Positions 25,774 to 32,810 of a stretch of DNA of 38,606 bases are shown here, piece after piece (positions within the stretch are counted from its first letter, which is position 1; every line of letters starts with the position of its first letter). The notes below the pieces were generated by a model. The model saw only the letters and a program-made list of their open reading frames with translations, was not told where the DNA came from and searched no databases. The translations under genes and the position numbers were made by a program. Source of the stretch: Clostridium sp. AM49-4BH (GTDB taxonomy: Bacteria > Bacillota > Clostridia > Lachnospirales > Lachnospiraceae). Location of the stretch: contig NZ_QUFB01000029.1 in the NCBI RefSeq assembly GCF_003478335.1, positions 1-38,606 of the forward strand. Direction: 5' to 3'.

Positions 25774-25917
25774 GTGAAGGTAAATATCAGAAAAATTTCT
25801 GAGAAAACAGGTTTCTCACCTGCAATACTTTCTCTTATGACCCGATAGAGGGGTATGTGTCGGAGGGAAGGCTCAAAGCGGAAGAATGAGGTCTAGAATA
25901 CGGACATATCTGAATAA
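25774..25917 (+). pseudogene. Decayed second LacI-type headpiece
   Basis: Beginning 16 nt after the glycosidase-like gene, GTG 25774 opens VKVNIRKISEKTGFSPAILS, a LacI helix-turn-helix start. It reaches TAG 25846-25848. Beyond that the same frame still resembles the rest of a headpiece (RGMCRREGSKRKNEV, stop, NTDISE), to TAA at 25915-25917. Two stops and no effector domain show that it is dead. It aligns with the upstream LacI stub over about 46 residues. Confidence 0.7.
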
Positions 25918-25967
25918 TTTGTTATAACGATAGATGAATCGACTATGAACAGGAGGTCATGCAAGTT

Positions 25968-26207
25968 ATGGAAATGGATAAGACTATGCATGGAAGCAGA
26001 GAATTAGAATTTGCAATTTTCTGTATTGAAAATGTTGCATCAAAGTTAAATGTGGATGCTACCAAGGTCTATGCCGCCTTGACAGAACAGACAGATATTT
26101 TGAATGAATATATCATTCCGGAATATGAGGTTCTGCACACGCAAAGCAAGGAGTATATCGTGAATGATATTATTGATATTATGAAAGAAAGAGGCGTGAA
26201 ATTATGA
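25968..26207 (+). CDS. DUF3791 protein (first of a DUF3791-DUF3990-DUF3791 triad)
   Basis: A small protein of 79 aa (82 if ATG 25959 is used). AGGAGGT at 25951-25957 is properly spaced only for ATG 25968. The sequence (EFAIFCIENVASKLNVDATK, YEVLHTQSKEYIVNDIIDI) fits DUF3791, an all-helical family. In Firmicutes two DUF3791 genes typically flank a DUF3990 gene, which suggests a toxin-antitoxin-like unit. Its stop overlaps the DUF3990 start (ATGA), so translation is coupled. Function is unproven. Confidence 0.8.
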   Translation: MEMDKTMHGSRELEFAIFCIENVASKLNVDATKVYAALTEQTDILNEYIIPEYEVLHTQSKEYIVNDIIDIMKERGVKL

Positions 26208-26308
26208 TCTTATATCATAGCTCATTTGTAGTGGTTGCTCAGCCGGATTTGTTGCACTCCAGACCGAATGTTGATTTTGGAAAAGGCACTGTCTTATTTG
26301 TTGTTTGA
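26204..26308 (+). pseudogene. DUF3990 gene, severely truncated
   Basis: ATG 26204 overlaps the DUF3791 stop. It encodes MILYHSSFVVVAQPDLLHSR followed by VDFGKG, the usual start of DUF3990 proteins, which I recall as having an ADP-ribosyltransferase-like fold. It then diverges (TVLFVV) and stops at 26306-26308 after 34 aa, against about 150-180 expected. No continuation is visible in any frame before the next gene, so the gene lost its body by deletion. If DUF3990 is the toxic member, this locus has lost it. Confidence 0.72.
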
Positions 26309-26323
26309 AGGGAGTGAAAAGCT

Positions 26324-26533
26324 ATGAATGCCAATCCAATTCTCTTACAGAAGAAGTATGCACGCGTGGTAGAACTTTTTGCAAAAGAGAATAATATCTC
26401 GCTGGAGAAAGCTTTAGATATTTTTTATCATTCCGAATTGTATAAGCTCATGAGCGAGGGTGTATCCGATATGCATTGTATGAGTGACGAATATCTTGTC
26501 CAGGAGCTGGAAGAAGAAATAAATATAAAATAG
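26324..26533 (+). CDS. DUF3791 protein (second copy of the triad)
   Basis: A 69-aa helical protein (LQKKYARVVELFAKENNISLEKALDIFYHSELYKLM .. MSDEYLVQELEEEI) typical of the shorter DUF3791 relatives found after DUF3990. ATG 26324 follows GAAGGGAGTG. It starts 15 nt after the truncated DUF3990 frame and closes the triad. It looks intact and may be expressed without its partner. Confidence 0.75.
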   Translation: MNANPILLQKKYARVVELFAKENNISLEKALDIFYHSELYKLMSEGVSDMHCMSDEYLVQELEEEINIK

Positions 26534-26792
26534 CTTACTTTTCGAGTGAGCAGAATAGATGTCAAGTGACTTGAAAGCTGTCGGCATGCTGATATCGCCG
26601 AAGCGGAAGAGTATATATTATAAATATGATTCGTGTAAAAATCAATGAAAAAAGAGAAAAAAACAACACTAAATCACATGAATATCTCTCAAAAAATAAC
26701 ACTAATCGATAATAAATGTGTAAAAAGATATAATGAATGGCTTCAACAATTTGACACATATATTATAATAAGGTCGTACATAATATAGATAC

Positions 26793-27007
26793 CTCAAACT
26801 TCGCACATCCGAAATCACCATGTCGTCACATATTGCTTATTATGTCTGCAATAAATGCGATATTTTGCAGACGACAAGTTAACTTGCTCTGTCGGCAGCG
26901 AGCTAAGATAATTGCCGCAGAACGCAGAGTTTTTGCGTGATTTCTTATTTTGTTAAGTCTCTGATGAATACATGTCCGATGGCGGCTCCGGATGTGCGAA
27001 GCTTGAG
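26793..27007 (+). mobile_element. 215-bp copy of the palindromic repeat family
   Basis: Terminal inverted repeats CTCAAACTTCGCACATCCG (26793-26811) and CGGATGTGCGAAGCTTGAG (26989-27007) match at 18 of 19 positions. The interior is almost identical to the left arm of the element at 15964 (from CACATATTGCTTATTATGTC to GAATACATGTCCGA). It ends just before ldh (ATG 27045). The remainder of the gap, 26534-26792, is AT-rich with no gene; it holds a TATAAT at 26729-26734 and a TTGACA at 26751-26756 that do not pair into one promoter. Confidence 0.8.
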
Positions 27008-27044
27008 TAGGTAACAATTGACAGAAGTGAAATGGAGGTAGTCT

Positions 27045-28004
27045 ATGAGCAAACAGGTAGACACAAGAAAAGCGGCGATGATAGGATGTGGATTTGTTGG
27101 TTCAGCATCGGCATTTGCATTAATGCAGAGCGGATTATTTTCGGAATTAGTATTGATTGATGCAAATCACGATAAGGCAGAGGGCGAAGCGATGGACATT
27201 GCGCATGGTCTGCCATTTGCGGGACAGATGAAAATATACGCTGGCGATTATGATGATATTGTGGATGCAGCAGTGATCATAGTGACAGCCGGTGCAGCCC
27301 AGAAACCAGGAGAGACAAGACTTGATCTAGTCAATAAAAATGTTAATATTTTCAAAAGCATTATCCCTGAGATTGCGAAGAGAAACTATAAAGGAATCCT
27401 TCTGATCGTGGCAAATCCGGTTGATATTTTAACATATACTGCAGTTAAGCTGAGCGGTCTTCCGGAAAATCGTGTCATAGGATCCGGAACAGTACTTGAT
27501 ACTGCAAGATTAAAATATGCGTTAGGAGAACATTTGGAAGTTGATTCCCGAAGCGTTCATTCCTTTATTATTGGAGAGCATGGGGACAGCGAGATCGTTG
27601 CTTGGAGCAGTACTAACGTATCGGGAATCCCGGTCAATGATTTTTGCGAATTACGTGGACATTTTAACCATGAAGAAGCAATGCACAGAATCGCAGACGA
27701 TGTTAAGAACAGTGCGTATGATATTATCGAAAAGAAGGGTGCGACGTATTATGGTATCGCAATGTCGGTTAAACGTATCTGTGAGTGCATTATGCGTGAC
27801 GAAAAGTCGATCCTGCCAATTTCCTCTATGATGCATGGAGAGTATGGGATCAGTGATATTTGCCTGAGTATGCCTACGGTTGTTGGTAGAGAAGGAGTGG
27901 AAACTCGTGTGCCGATCCAGCTTAATGAACAGGAGGAAAGTGCATTAAGTGCTTCTGCGGAGCAATTGTCGAAAGTGGCAGCACAGTTGGATCTTTCTTT
28001 ATAA
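27045..28004 (+). CDS. ldh: L-lactate dehydrogenase
   Basis: Reduces pyruvate to L-lactate with NADH, regenerating NAD+ in fermentation. The 319-aa length is normal. The Rossmann loop is GCGFVGS (14-20) and D39 (VLIDA) selects NAD. The mobile loop AAQKPGETR has Gln86, the position that separates lactate from malate dehydrogenases (Arg in the latter). R92, R155 and the catalytic H179 (GEHGD) are present. ATG 27045 follows ATGGAGGT (27032-27039). It lies directly after a palindromic repeat element and 110 nt before uraA; shared transcription with uraA is possible but not shown. Confidence 0.95.
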   Translation: MSKQVDTRKAAMIGCGFVGSASAFALMQSGLFSELVLIDANHDKAEGEAMDIAHGLPFAGQMKIYAGDYDDIVDAAVIIVTAGAAQKPGETRLDLVNKNVNIFKSIIPEIAKRNYKGILLIVANPVDILTYTAVKLSGLPENRVIGSGTVLDTARLKYALGEHLEVDSRSVHSFIIGEHGDSEIVAWSSTNVSGIPVNDFCELRGHFNHEEAMHRIADDVKNSAYDIIEKKGATYYGIAMSVKRICECIMRDEKSILPISSMMHGEYGISDICLSMPTVVGREGVETRVPIQLNEQEESALSASAEQLSKVAAQLDLSL

Positions 28005-28114
28005 ATAACAGTACAATATTGCTACAATCTTCATTCCGTGCTATGATATTTGGTAGATTTGGGCTGCAAAATTTTACGGTCTTAGTTGAAAATATTATTA
28101 TATTGGAGGAAAAA

Positions 28115-29515
28115 ATGAAAGAGACAAAAGAAGGTATTTATGATGCGCGTCAGCTTGGCAAAGCAAAAATGCTGATCCTTGGAATACAGCATATGTTTGC
28201 CATGTTTGGTGCGACTATTTTGGTGCCGATATTGGTAGGCGGCTACTTTAAGGAGGCATGCGGCGAACCGCTCACACAGGGGCTTACGGTTGCGGTTACG
28301 TTGTTTTGTGCAGGTGTTGGTACACTGATATTTCATGTGTGTTCCAAATTTAAGGTTCCGGCGTTTTTGGGATCTTCCTTTGCATTTTTAGGTGGATTTT
28401 ATACCGTGGCCAATTTGAAACACGGGATGTACGCAACAATGAGTGCTAATGATAAAGTAGCATATGCATGTGGCGGTATTGTAGTGGCAGGTCTGCTGTA
28501 TCTGGTCGTTGCGTTGATCTTTAAGCTGGTCGGTGTAAACCGGGTTATGCGTTTTCTGCCGCCGGTAGTAACAGGACCGATCATCATCTGCATTGGTTTA
28601 TCTCTTGCGCCATCGGCGATCCAAAATGCATCGACCAATTGGCTGATCGCCTTTGTAGCATTGGCGGTGATCATCATCTTTAATATTTGGGGAAAGGGAA
28701 TGTTTAAGATCATTCCGATCCTTATGGGTGTTGTAATTGCATATGCTTTTGCGCTGATTTTGACAGCCTGTGGTATTACGAATCCAAATGGTAAGGCGAT
28801 TCTTGACTTCACTTCTATTTCCGGAGCTAAGTGGGTCGGTCTTCCACCGTTCCAGATGTGCAAATTTGATATTACATCCATCCTTGTTATGGCACCAATT
28901 GCTATTGCAACAATGATGGAACATGTTGGTGATATGTCAGCAATTTCTGCAACAGTTGGTAAAAACTATATCGAAGATCCGGGGTTGCATCGAACTCTGT
29001 TAGGCGATGGTCTTGCAACCGCTTTCGCAGGATTTATCGGAGGACCGGCGAACACAACATACGGCGAAAATACCGGTGTATTGGAACTGTCTCGAGTGTA
29101 TGATCCGAGAGTAATTCGTATTGCAGCGGTATTCGCAGCGTTACTATCCTTTGTACCAAAGTTCTCAGCAGTGATCTCAACAATGCCGGCATCCATTATC
29201 GGTGGAGTATCATTTATGCTATATGGTATGATTTCTGCAATCGGTGTTCGTAATGTGGTTGAGAACAGAGTGGATCTTACAAAGTCCAGAAATCTGATCA
29301 TTGCCGGTGTCATTTTTGTATGTGGATTAGGTTTTTCGAATGGTCTGACATTCAAAATTGGTGGTGCGACGATCACCTTGACTGCTTTGGCAGTAGCTGC
29401 AGTCGCCGGAATCCTGTTGAATGCTATTTTGCCGGGCAATGATTATACGTTTGGCAAGAATCCGGATGGAGATCAGAGCCGTGGGGTTTATGTTATGAAT
29501 CACGACGACAAATAG
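28115..29515 (+). CDS. uraA: Uracil permease, NCS2 family
   Basis: Proton-linked uracil importer. The start is set at ATG 28115 (MKETKEGIYDARQLG) because TTGGAGGA lies at 28104-28111; an upstream in-frame ATG (28019) would add 32 residues with no ribosome site. The 466-aa protein has about 12-14 membrane helices. Family marks are QHMFAMFGATILVPIL near the N-terminus, GSSFAFLGGF, and the NCS2 motif GGPANTTYGENTGVLE in the region of TM10. It is followed by upp, which converts the imported base to UMP, so the pair forms a pyrimidine salvage unit. The last 15 codons are part of a tandem repeat (29471-29605). Confidence 0.93.
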   Translation: MKETKEGIYDARQLGKAKMLILGIQHMFAMFGATILVPILVGGYFKEACGEPLTQGLTVAVTLFCAGVGTLIFHVCSKFKVPAFLGSSFAFLGGFYTVANLKHGMYATMSANDKVAYACGGIVVAGLLYLVVALIFKLVGVNRVMRFLPPVVTGPIIICIGLSLAPSAIQNASTNWLIAFVALAVIIIFNIWGKGMFKIIPILMGVVIAYAFALILTACGITNPNGKAILDFTSISGAKWVGLPPFQMCKFDITSILVMAPIAIATMMEHVGDMSAISATVGKNYIEDPGLHRTLLGDGLATAFAGFIGGPANTTYGENTGVLELSRVYDPRVIRIAAVFAALLSFVPKFSAVISTMPASIIGGVSFMLYGMISAIGVRNVVENRVDLTKSRNLIIAGVIFVCGLGFSNGLTFKIGGATITLTALAVAAVAGILLNAILPGNDYTFGKNPDGDQSRGVYVMNHDDK

Positions 29516-29605
29516 AATCAGAGCTGTGGGGGTTATATTATGGACCACGACGACAAATAGAATCAGAGCCGTGGGGGTTATGTTATGAACCACGATGACA
29601 AATAG
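29471..29605 (+). repeat. Three tandem 45-bp copies over the uraA stop codon
   Basis: Copies at 29471-29515, 29516-29560 and 29561-29605. Each reads xATCAGAGCyGTGGGG... and ends GACAAATAG, so every copy carries its own in-frame stop. 45 is a multiple of 3: copies 2 and 3 would read NQSCGGYIMDHDDK and NQSRGGYVMNHDDK if stops were passed. Copies differ at only a few positions. Confidence 0.9.
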
Positions 29606-29663
29606 AAAATGATAGTTTAAGAAATATAAGGTTGCTAATTTTAACTGATTTTGGAGGTATATT

Positions 29664-30293
29664 ATGGATAATGTAGTAGTATTTGAGCACCCGTTGATTC
29701 AGCACAAAATATCCTTGCTGCGCGATAAAAACACAGGAACCAATGAGTTTCGTCAGTTGGTTGACGAGATCGCAATGTTGGAAGGATTTGAAGCGCTGTC
29801 AGATCTTCCGGTGGAAGATGTTGAGATCGAGACTCCGATCGAGAAGTGTATGACACCAATGATCGCAGGGCGTAAACTTGCCGTTGTTCCGATCCTTCGT
29901 GCCGGTCTTGGCATGGTATCCGGCATTCTGGCATTGGTGCCATCTGCGAAAGTAGGTCATATTGGAATGTATCGTGATGAGGAAACACATGAGCCACAGG
30001 AATATTATTGCAAACTGCCGGATCCGATCGAGGAGCGTACTATTGTGGTCTGTGACCCGATGCTGGCAACAGGTGGTTCTGCAGTGGATGCGATCAATCA
30101 GATCAAGAAACATGGTGGCAAGAATATCAAGTTTATGTGCATTATTGCTGCCCCGGAGGGACTGGAGCGATTACACAAAGAGCATCCGGATATTCAGATC
30201 TATGTAGGTCATGTAGACAGACAGCTCAATGAAAATGCATATATTTGTCCGGGTCTTGGCGATGCCGGAGATCGTATCTTTGGAACAAAATAA
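29664..30293 (+). CDS. upp: Uracil phosphoribosyltransferase
   Basis: Makes UMP from uracil and PRPP in pyrimidine salvage. 209 aa, the usual length. The PRPP loop is [13 protein letters not shown] (128-140), and the base-binding end [17 protein letters not shown] is the family C-terminus. The N-terminal [20 protein letters not shown] is also typical. ATG 29664 follows TGGAGGT. It lies 148 nt after uraA, the spacer being mostly the 45-bp tandem repeat. Confidence 0.96.
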   Translation: MDNVVVFEHPLIQHKISLLRDKNTGTNEFRQLVDEIAMLEGFEALSDLPVEDVEIETPIEKCMTPMIAGRKLAVVPILRAGLGMVSGILALVPSAKVGHIGMYRDEETHEPQEYYCKLPDPIEERTIVVCDPMLATGGSAVDAINQIKKHGGKNIKFMCIIAAPEGLERLHKEHPDIQIYVGHVDRQLNENAYICPGLGDAGDRIFGTK

Positions 30294-30321
30294 TACGCAA
30301 ACGTTTTTGAAATGTCAACTG

Positions 30322-30371
30322 CTTAAAAAGTGTATAAAACTACTTAAAAAAGTATATAAAATGCCTAAAAA
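30322..30371 (+). promoter_or_regulatory. A-tracts phased at 21 bp upstream of the XrtG-locus promoter
   Basis: CTTAAAAA begins at 30322 and 30343, and CCTAAAA at 30364, exactly 21 bp apart. The first two units share TATAAAA further along (CTTAAAAAGTGTATAAAAC, CTTAAAAAAGTATATAAAA). They end 8 bp before the -35. Two-turn phasing suggests bent DNA/UP element or an operator array. Confidence 0.5.
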
Positions 30372-30378
30372 TAAGGGG

Positions 30379-30406
30379 TTGACGAATTTTGACAAATTGT
30401 TATAAT
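30379..30406 (+). promoter_or_regulatory. Promoter of the XrtG locus
   Basis: TTGACG (30379-30384), a 16-nt spacer and a perfect TATAAT (30401-30406), 130 nt before the first gene. A second TTGACA at 30389-30394 is too close to the -10 to serve as its -35. Confidence 0.75.
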
Positions 30407-30451
30407 GATACTACGAAAAAAGTCGATATATTAAGTAGTAGGGAATAGGGA

Positions 30452-30485
30452 GACAGGAAGATGATGATATTTTCCTGTCTTTTTC
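30452..30485 (+). terminator. Leader terminator/attenuator ahead of the XrtG locus
   Basis: GACAGGAA (30452-30459) pairs perfectly with TTCCTGTC (30472-30479), followed by TTTTT. It lies downstream of the promoter and 50 nt before the first gene, so it would act in the leader. An earlier leader hairpin pairs TACTAC (30409-30414) with GTAGTA (30435-30440). GGGAA/AGGGA at 30441-30452 can pair with the TTCCC/TCCCT after the T-run, giving an alternative fold. Confidence 0.65.
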
Positions 30486-30535
30486 CCTGAAATATTAACT
30501 TTTAAGATAAAAATGATAGAGAGGATGTGGTAACG

Positions 30536-32131
30536 ATGAAGAAGATTTTGGCAGTGATCAGTGCGATGGTATTGGCGGTAAGTACATTGACGTCATTTCA
30601 GATCGCATCAGCAGCAGAAGTTACCATCGATGGCAAGGCGTCAGAGTGGAAAGGTGTTGAAATGCAGACATCGACCAACACTAATATTGAAAAATGGGCA
30701 GTAATGCAGGATGATAAGTATGTATATTTTTATGTACAGCAGAACGGAGGCAACGAATGGGGGCTTCCGATCACAAATACTTACGTAGACATTTCCTATG
30801 CAAGCGGTCAAGGAGGGCGTAATACCCAGATTCGCTTTGTTAATATGTTGAAGGAATTTAAGGATGCCTGGTATGGTGATATTGACGGAGCGATAGGAGC
30901 TTATGAGCCAAGCAAGGAAGCGAATAAATATGAGATTGAATTTGCAATTCCGCAGACATTTTTCGTAGATGATGATTATACGATCAAATATTGCGGGGCA
31001 ACGGTAAAGAGCAGTGATATTAAGGATCTTAAGGAAGTCGCAACGCCGGAGCCGACGGAAGCAGTGTATCAGGGTGTTACGATCGATGGAACGTTTACTG
31101 ACTGGGATGCGGTTGCGCGTACAGATGTAAATGATGCTTCTTTGGAAGAGGTAGCGACCGTATTTGATGGAGATTATTTCTATATCTACATCAAGGAGAA
31201 AAGCGTTGGCTCAGCCACATCAGCCGGTGATAAGAGTAATGGTAAATATACGATCTATACAGATTTAGGTCGTAATACAACATTTAAATTGAATAAAAAT
31301 TCTATTGATGGTATTGAAGGTGCCAAGGTTTCTTACTCGAACAAACAGTACGAGATTGCGATCCCGGCATCAGCCATCAAACAGTATAAGGATACAATCT
31401 CGTTTGGCTATTATATGTCAGAGGATATGTTTATCAAAGATATCGCTAACCTCAAAGAGAATGACAGTAAGGATAAGTCTTTTCATGGCATTAAATATGA
31501 CGGGAATTATACAGACTGGGATTATTATCCGCATCAGTTAGTACAGTATTCTACGAGTGGCGGTGTTGGCGAGGATGCAGAGGCAGCGTTGTATTTAGAC
31601 GGTACAACATTGTATGGACATGTACTCTCTACTTTGCATAAAAATGAGCGCGAGTTCCAGCCGTTTACGATCCGCGTTAATGAGAAAGAGAAGACTTCCA
31701 TTAACTTCCGCTTGGTTGCAGTTGATAAAGATGGTAAGATCAATATGAATCCTAAGTTAGAGGGGCTGGATGCAGGAACCTATGAGTTCTATCTGTGGGA
31801 TCGGGATTCCGGATCGACAGCATCTAGTATCAATGACAAGGATGCACCGATTTATGGACAGATGAAATTGACCGTACGCCAGACTGCAGATGGAGTTTCG
31901 ATTTCTGACGAGATGGAATACAAAGTGAATCTGGAGAAGTTGGCTGAGCATTTTGATATGGATGCTTCTGATATGAAGATGATACAGGCACAGTATATTA
32001 ATATCGGACAGGAGTGGGTTACGATCGCAGGTACTTCGACAGGTGCTGCAATGGGAATTTCGCTTTGCGTATTATCTGTAGGAGCAGTGATGCTCTATCG
32101 CAAGCGCAGATCCAAGGTGAAGACGGCATAA
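30536..32131 (+). CDS. Secreted protein with Firmicu-CTERM sorting tail (XrtG substrate)
   Basis: A 531-aa exported protein. ATG 30536 opens a signal peptide (MKKILAVISAMVLAVST .. ASA-AE); GAGAGG at 30519-30524 is its site, and GTG 30527 is less likely. Three modules each begin with a (I/Y)DG-x(3)-DW/EW motif near residues 31, 183 and 321. These beta-rich domains recall CBM9/DOMON-type carbohydrate- or haem-binding folds. The last ~33 residues are the Firmicu-CTERM signal: a GTSTGAAMG motif, a hydrophobic helix (ISLCVLSVGAVMLY) and a basic end (RKRRSK). Exosortases act on such tripartite tails. It is the first gene of the transcript, directly before xrtG. Confidence 0.88.
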   Translation: MKKILAVISAMVLAVSTLTSFQIASAAEVTIDGKASEWKGVEMQTSTNTNIEKWAVMQDDKYVYFYVQQNGGNEWGLPITNTYVDISYASGQGGRNTQIRFVNMLKEFKDAWYGDIDGAIGAYEPSKEANKYEIEFAIPQTFFVDDDYTIKYCGATVKSSDIKDLKEVATPEPTEAVYQGVTIDGTFTDWDAVARTDVNDASLEEVATVFDGDYFYIYIKEKSVGSATSAGDKSNGKYTIYTDLGRNTTFKLNKNSIDGIEGAKVSYSNKQYEIAIPASAIKQYKDTISFGYYMSEDMFIKDIANLKENDSKDKSFHGIKYDGNYTDWDYYPHQLVQYSTSGGVGEDAEAALYLDGTTLYGHVLSTLHKNEREFQPFTIRVNEKEKTSINFRLVAVDKDGKINMNPKLEGLDAGTYEFYLWDRDSGSTASSINDKDAPIYGQMKLTVRQTADGVSISDEMEYKVNLEKLAEHFDMDASDMKMIQAQYINIGQEWVTIAGTSTGAAMGISLCVLSVGAVMLYRKRRSKVKTA

Positions 32132-32213
32132 ACAGAGAGGGTGTACCGGTTCAGCGATTTGGAATGATTTGTGACAGGCAGACGGTGGTGCAGATATAAG
32201 GCAAGGTGAAGGA

Positions 32214-32810
32214 ATGACGATAATTGCAGGAATCATATTTCTGATCGTATGGTTGTATATATTATGGGCGCTGCGACGGAGTGATCTTCCGGCGTGGCGC
32301 TTTATATGGGGAAGTTGCGGACTGTTTGTTTTGATGATGATATTTGTCAGACCCTATTGCACACAACCGCTCGCACAAGTCGTTGCAGCGATTGCAGGAG
32401 CTTTTGGCAAGATCACGGGAATGTTCAGTGCTTACTTTAAGTATGGTGTAGTGTTTGTAGATTCTCGTGCAGGTGCGATTTCGTTGTTGATCGATTTCGA
32501 GTGTTCCGGCATTTTGGAAATTATGGCATATTTGTCATTACTCGCCTTTTTTCAAGCGTATAGTCGCTATGAACGTATTGCGGTAGGAGTTATTGGAACA
32601 GTTTATATTATTCTTGCCAATGCGATACGCATCACAGTGATCGGAGTTATCATTTATTACAAGGGAATGTCAGCTTATTATATGGCACATACTTTTGTTG
32701 GAAGAATCGTATTTTATGGCTTGTCGATCATGCTGTACTTTATTGTATTTACAAAAGCACAGATTGTTCGACAGAAAGTGGGCGGATTTACGTATGGAAC
32801 TAATAAATAA
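32214..32810 (+). CDS. xrtG: Exosortase family protein XrtG
   Basis: A 198-aa membrane transpeptidase-like enzyme with about six helices. The exosortase/archaeosortase triad is intact: Cys97 in FECSGILE, Arg139 in NAIRIT and His159 in AHTFVGRIVFYG. The enzyme should cut the C-terminal tail of Firmicu-CTERM proteins at the outer membrane face and transfer them to an unknown acceptor; this is inferred from the family, since XrtG chemistry is not proven to my knowledge. ATG 32214 follows AAGGTGAAGG. Its end overlaps the glycosyltransferase start by 17 nt. Only the gene directly upstream in this window carries a matching tail. Confidence 0.92.
   Translation: MTIIAGIIFLIVWLYILWALRRSDLPAWRFIWGSCGLFVLMMIFVRPYCTQPLAQVVAAIAGAFGKITGMFSAYFKYGVVFVDSRAGAISLLIDFECSGILEIMAYLSLLAFFQAYSRYERIAVGVIGTVYIILANAIRITVIGVIIYYKGMSAYYMAHTFVGRIVFYGLSIMLYFIVFTKAQIVRQKVGGFTYGTNK

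Noticed and set aside
26751..26786. TTGACA plus TAATAT as an ldh promoter
   Set aside because: The spacing is about 24 nt, too long for sigma-A, and no other hexamer at 16-18 nt fits.
28966..29439. Long open frame on the - strand (157 aa) opposite uraA
   Set aside because: Shadow of the NCS2 gene: Pro/Ile/Thr-rich composition from reversed membrane codons, and no start signal.
29471..29605. CRISPR-like array
   Set aside because: Repeats are directly adjacent with no spacers, and they derive from the uraA end.
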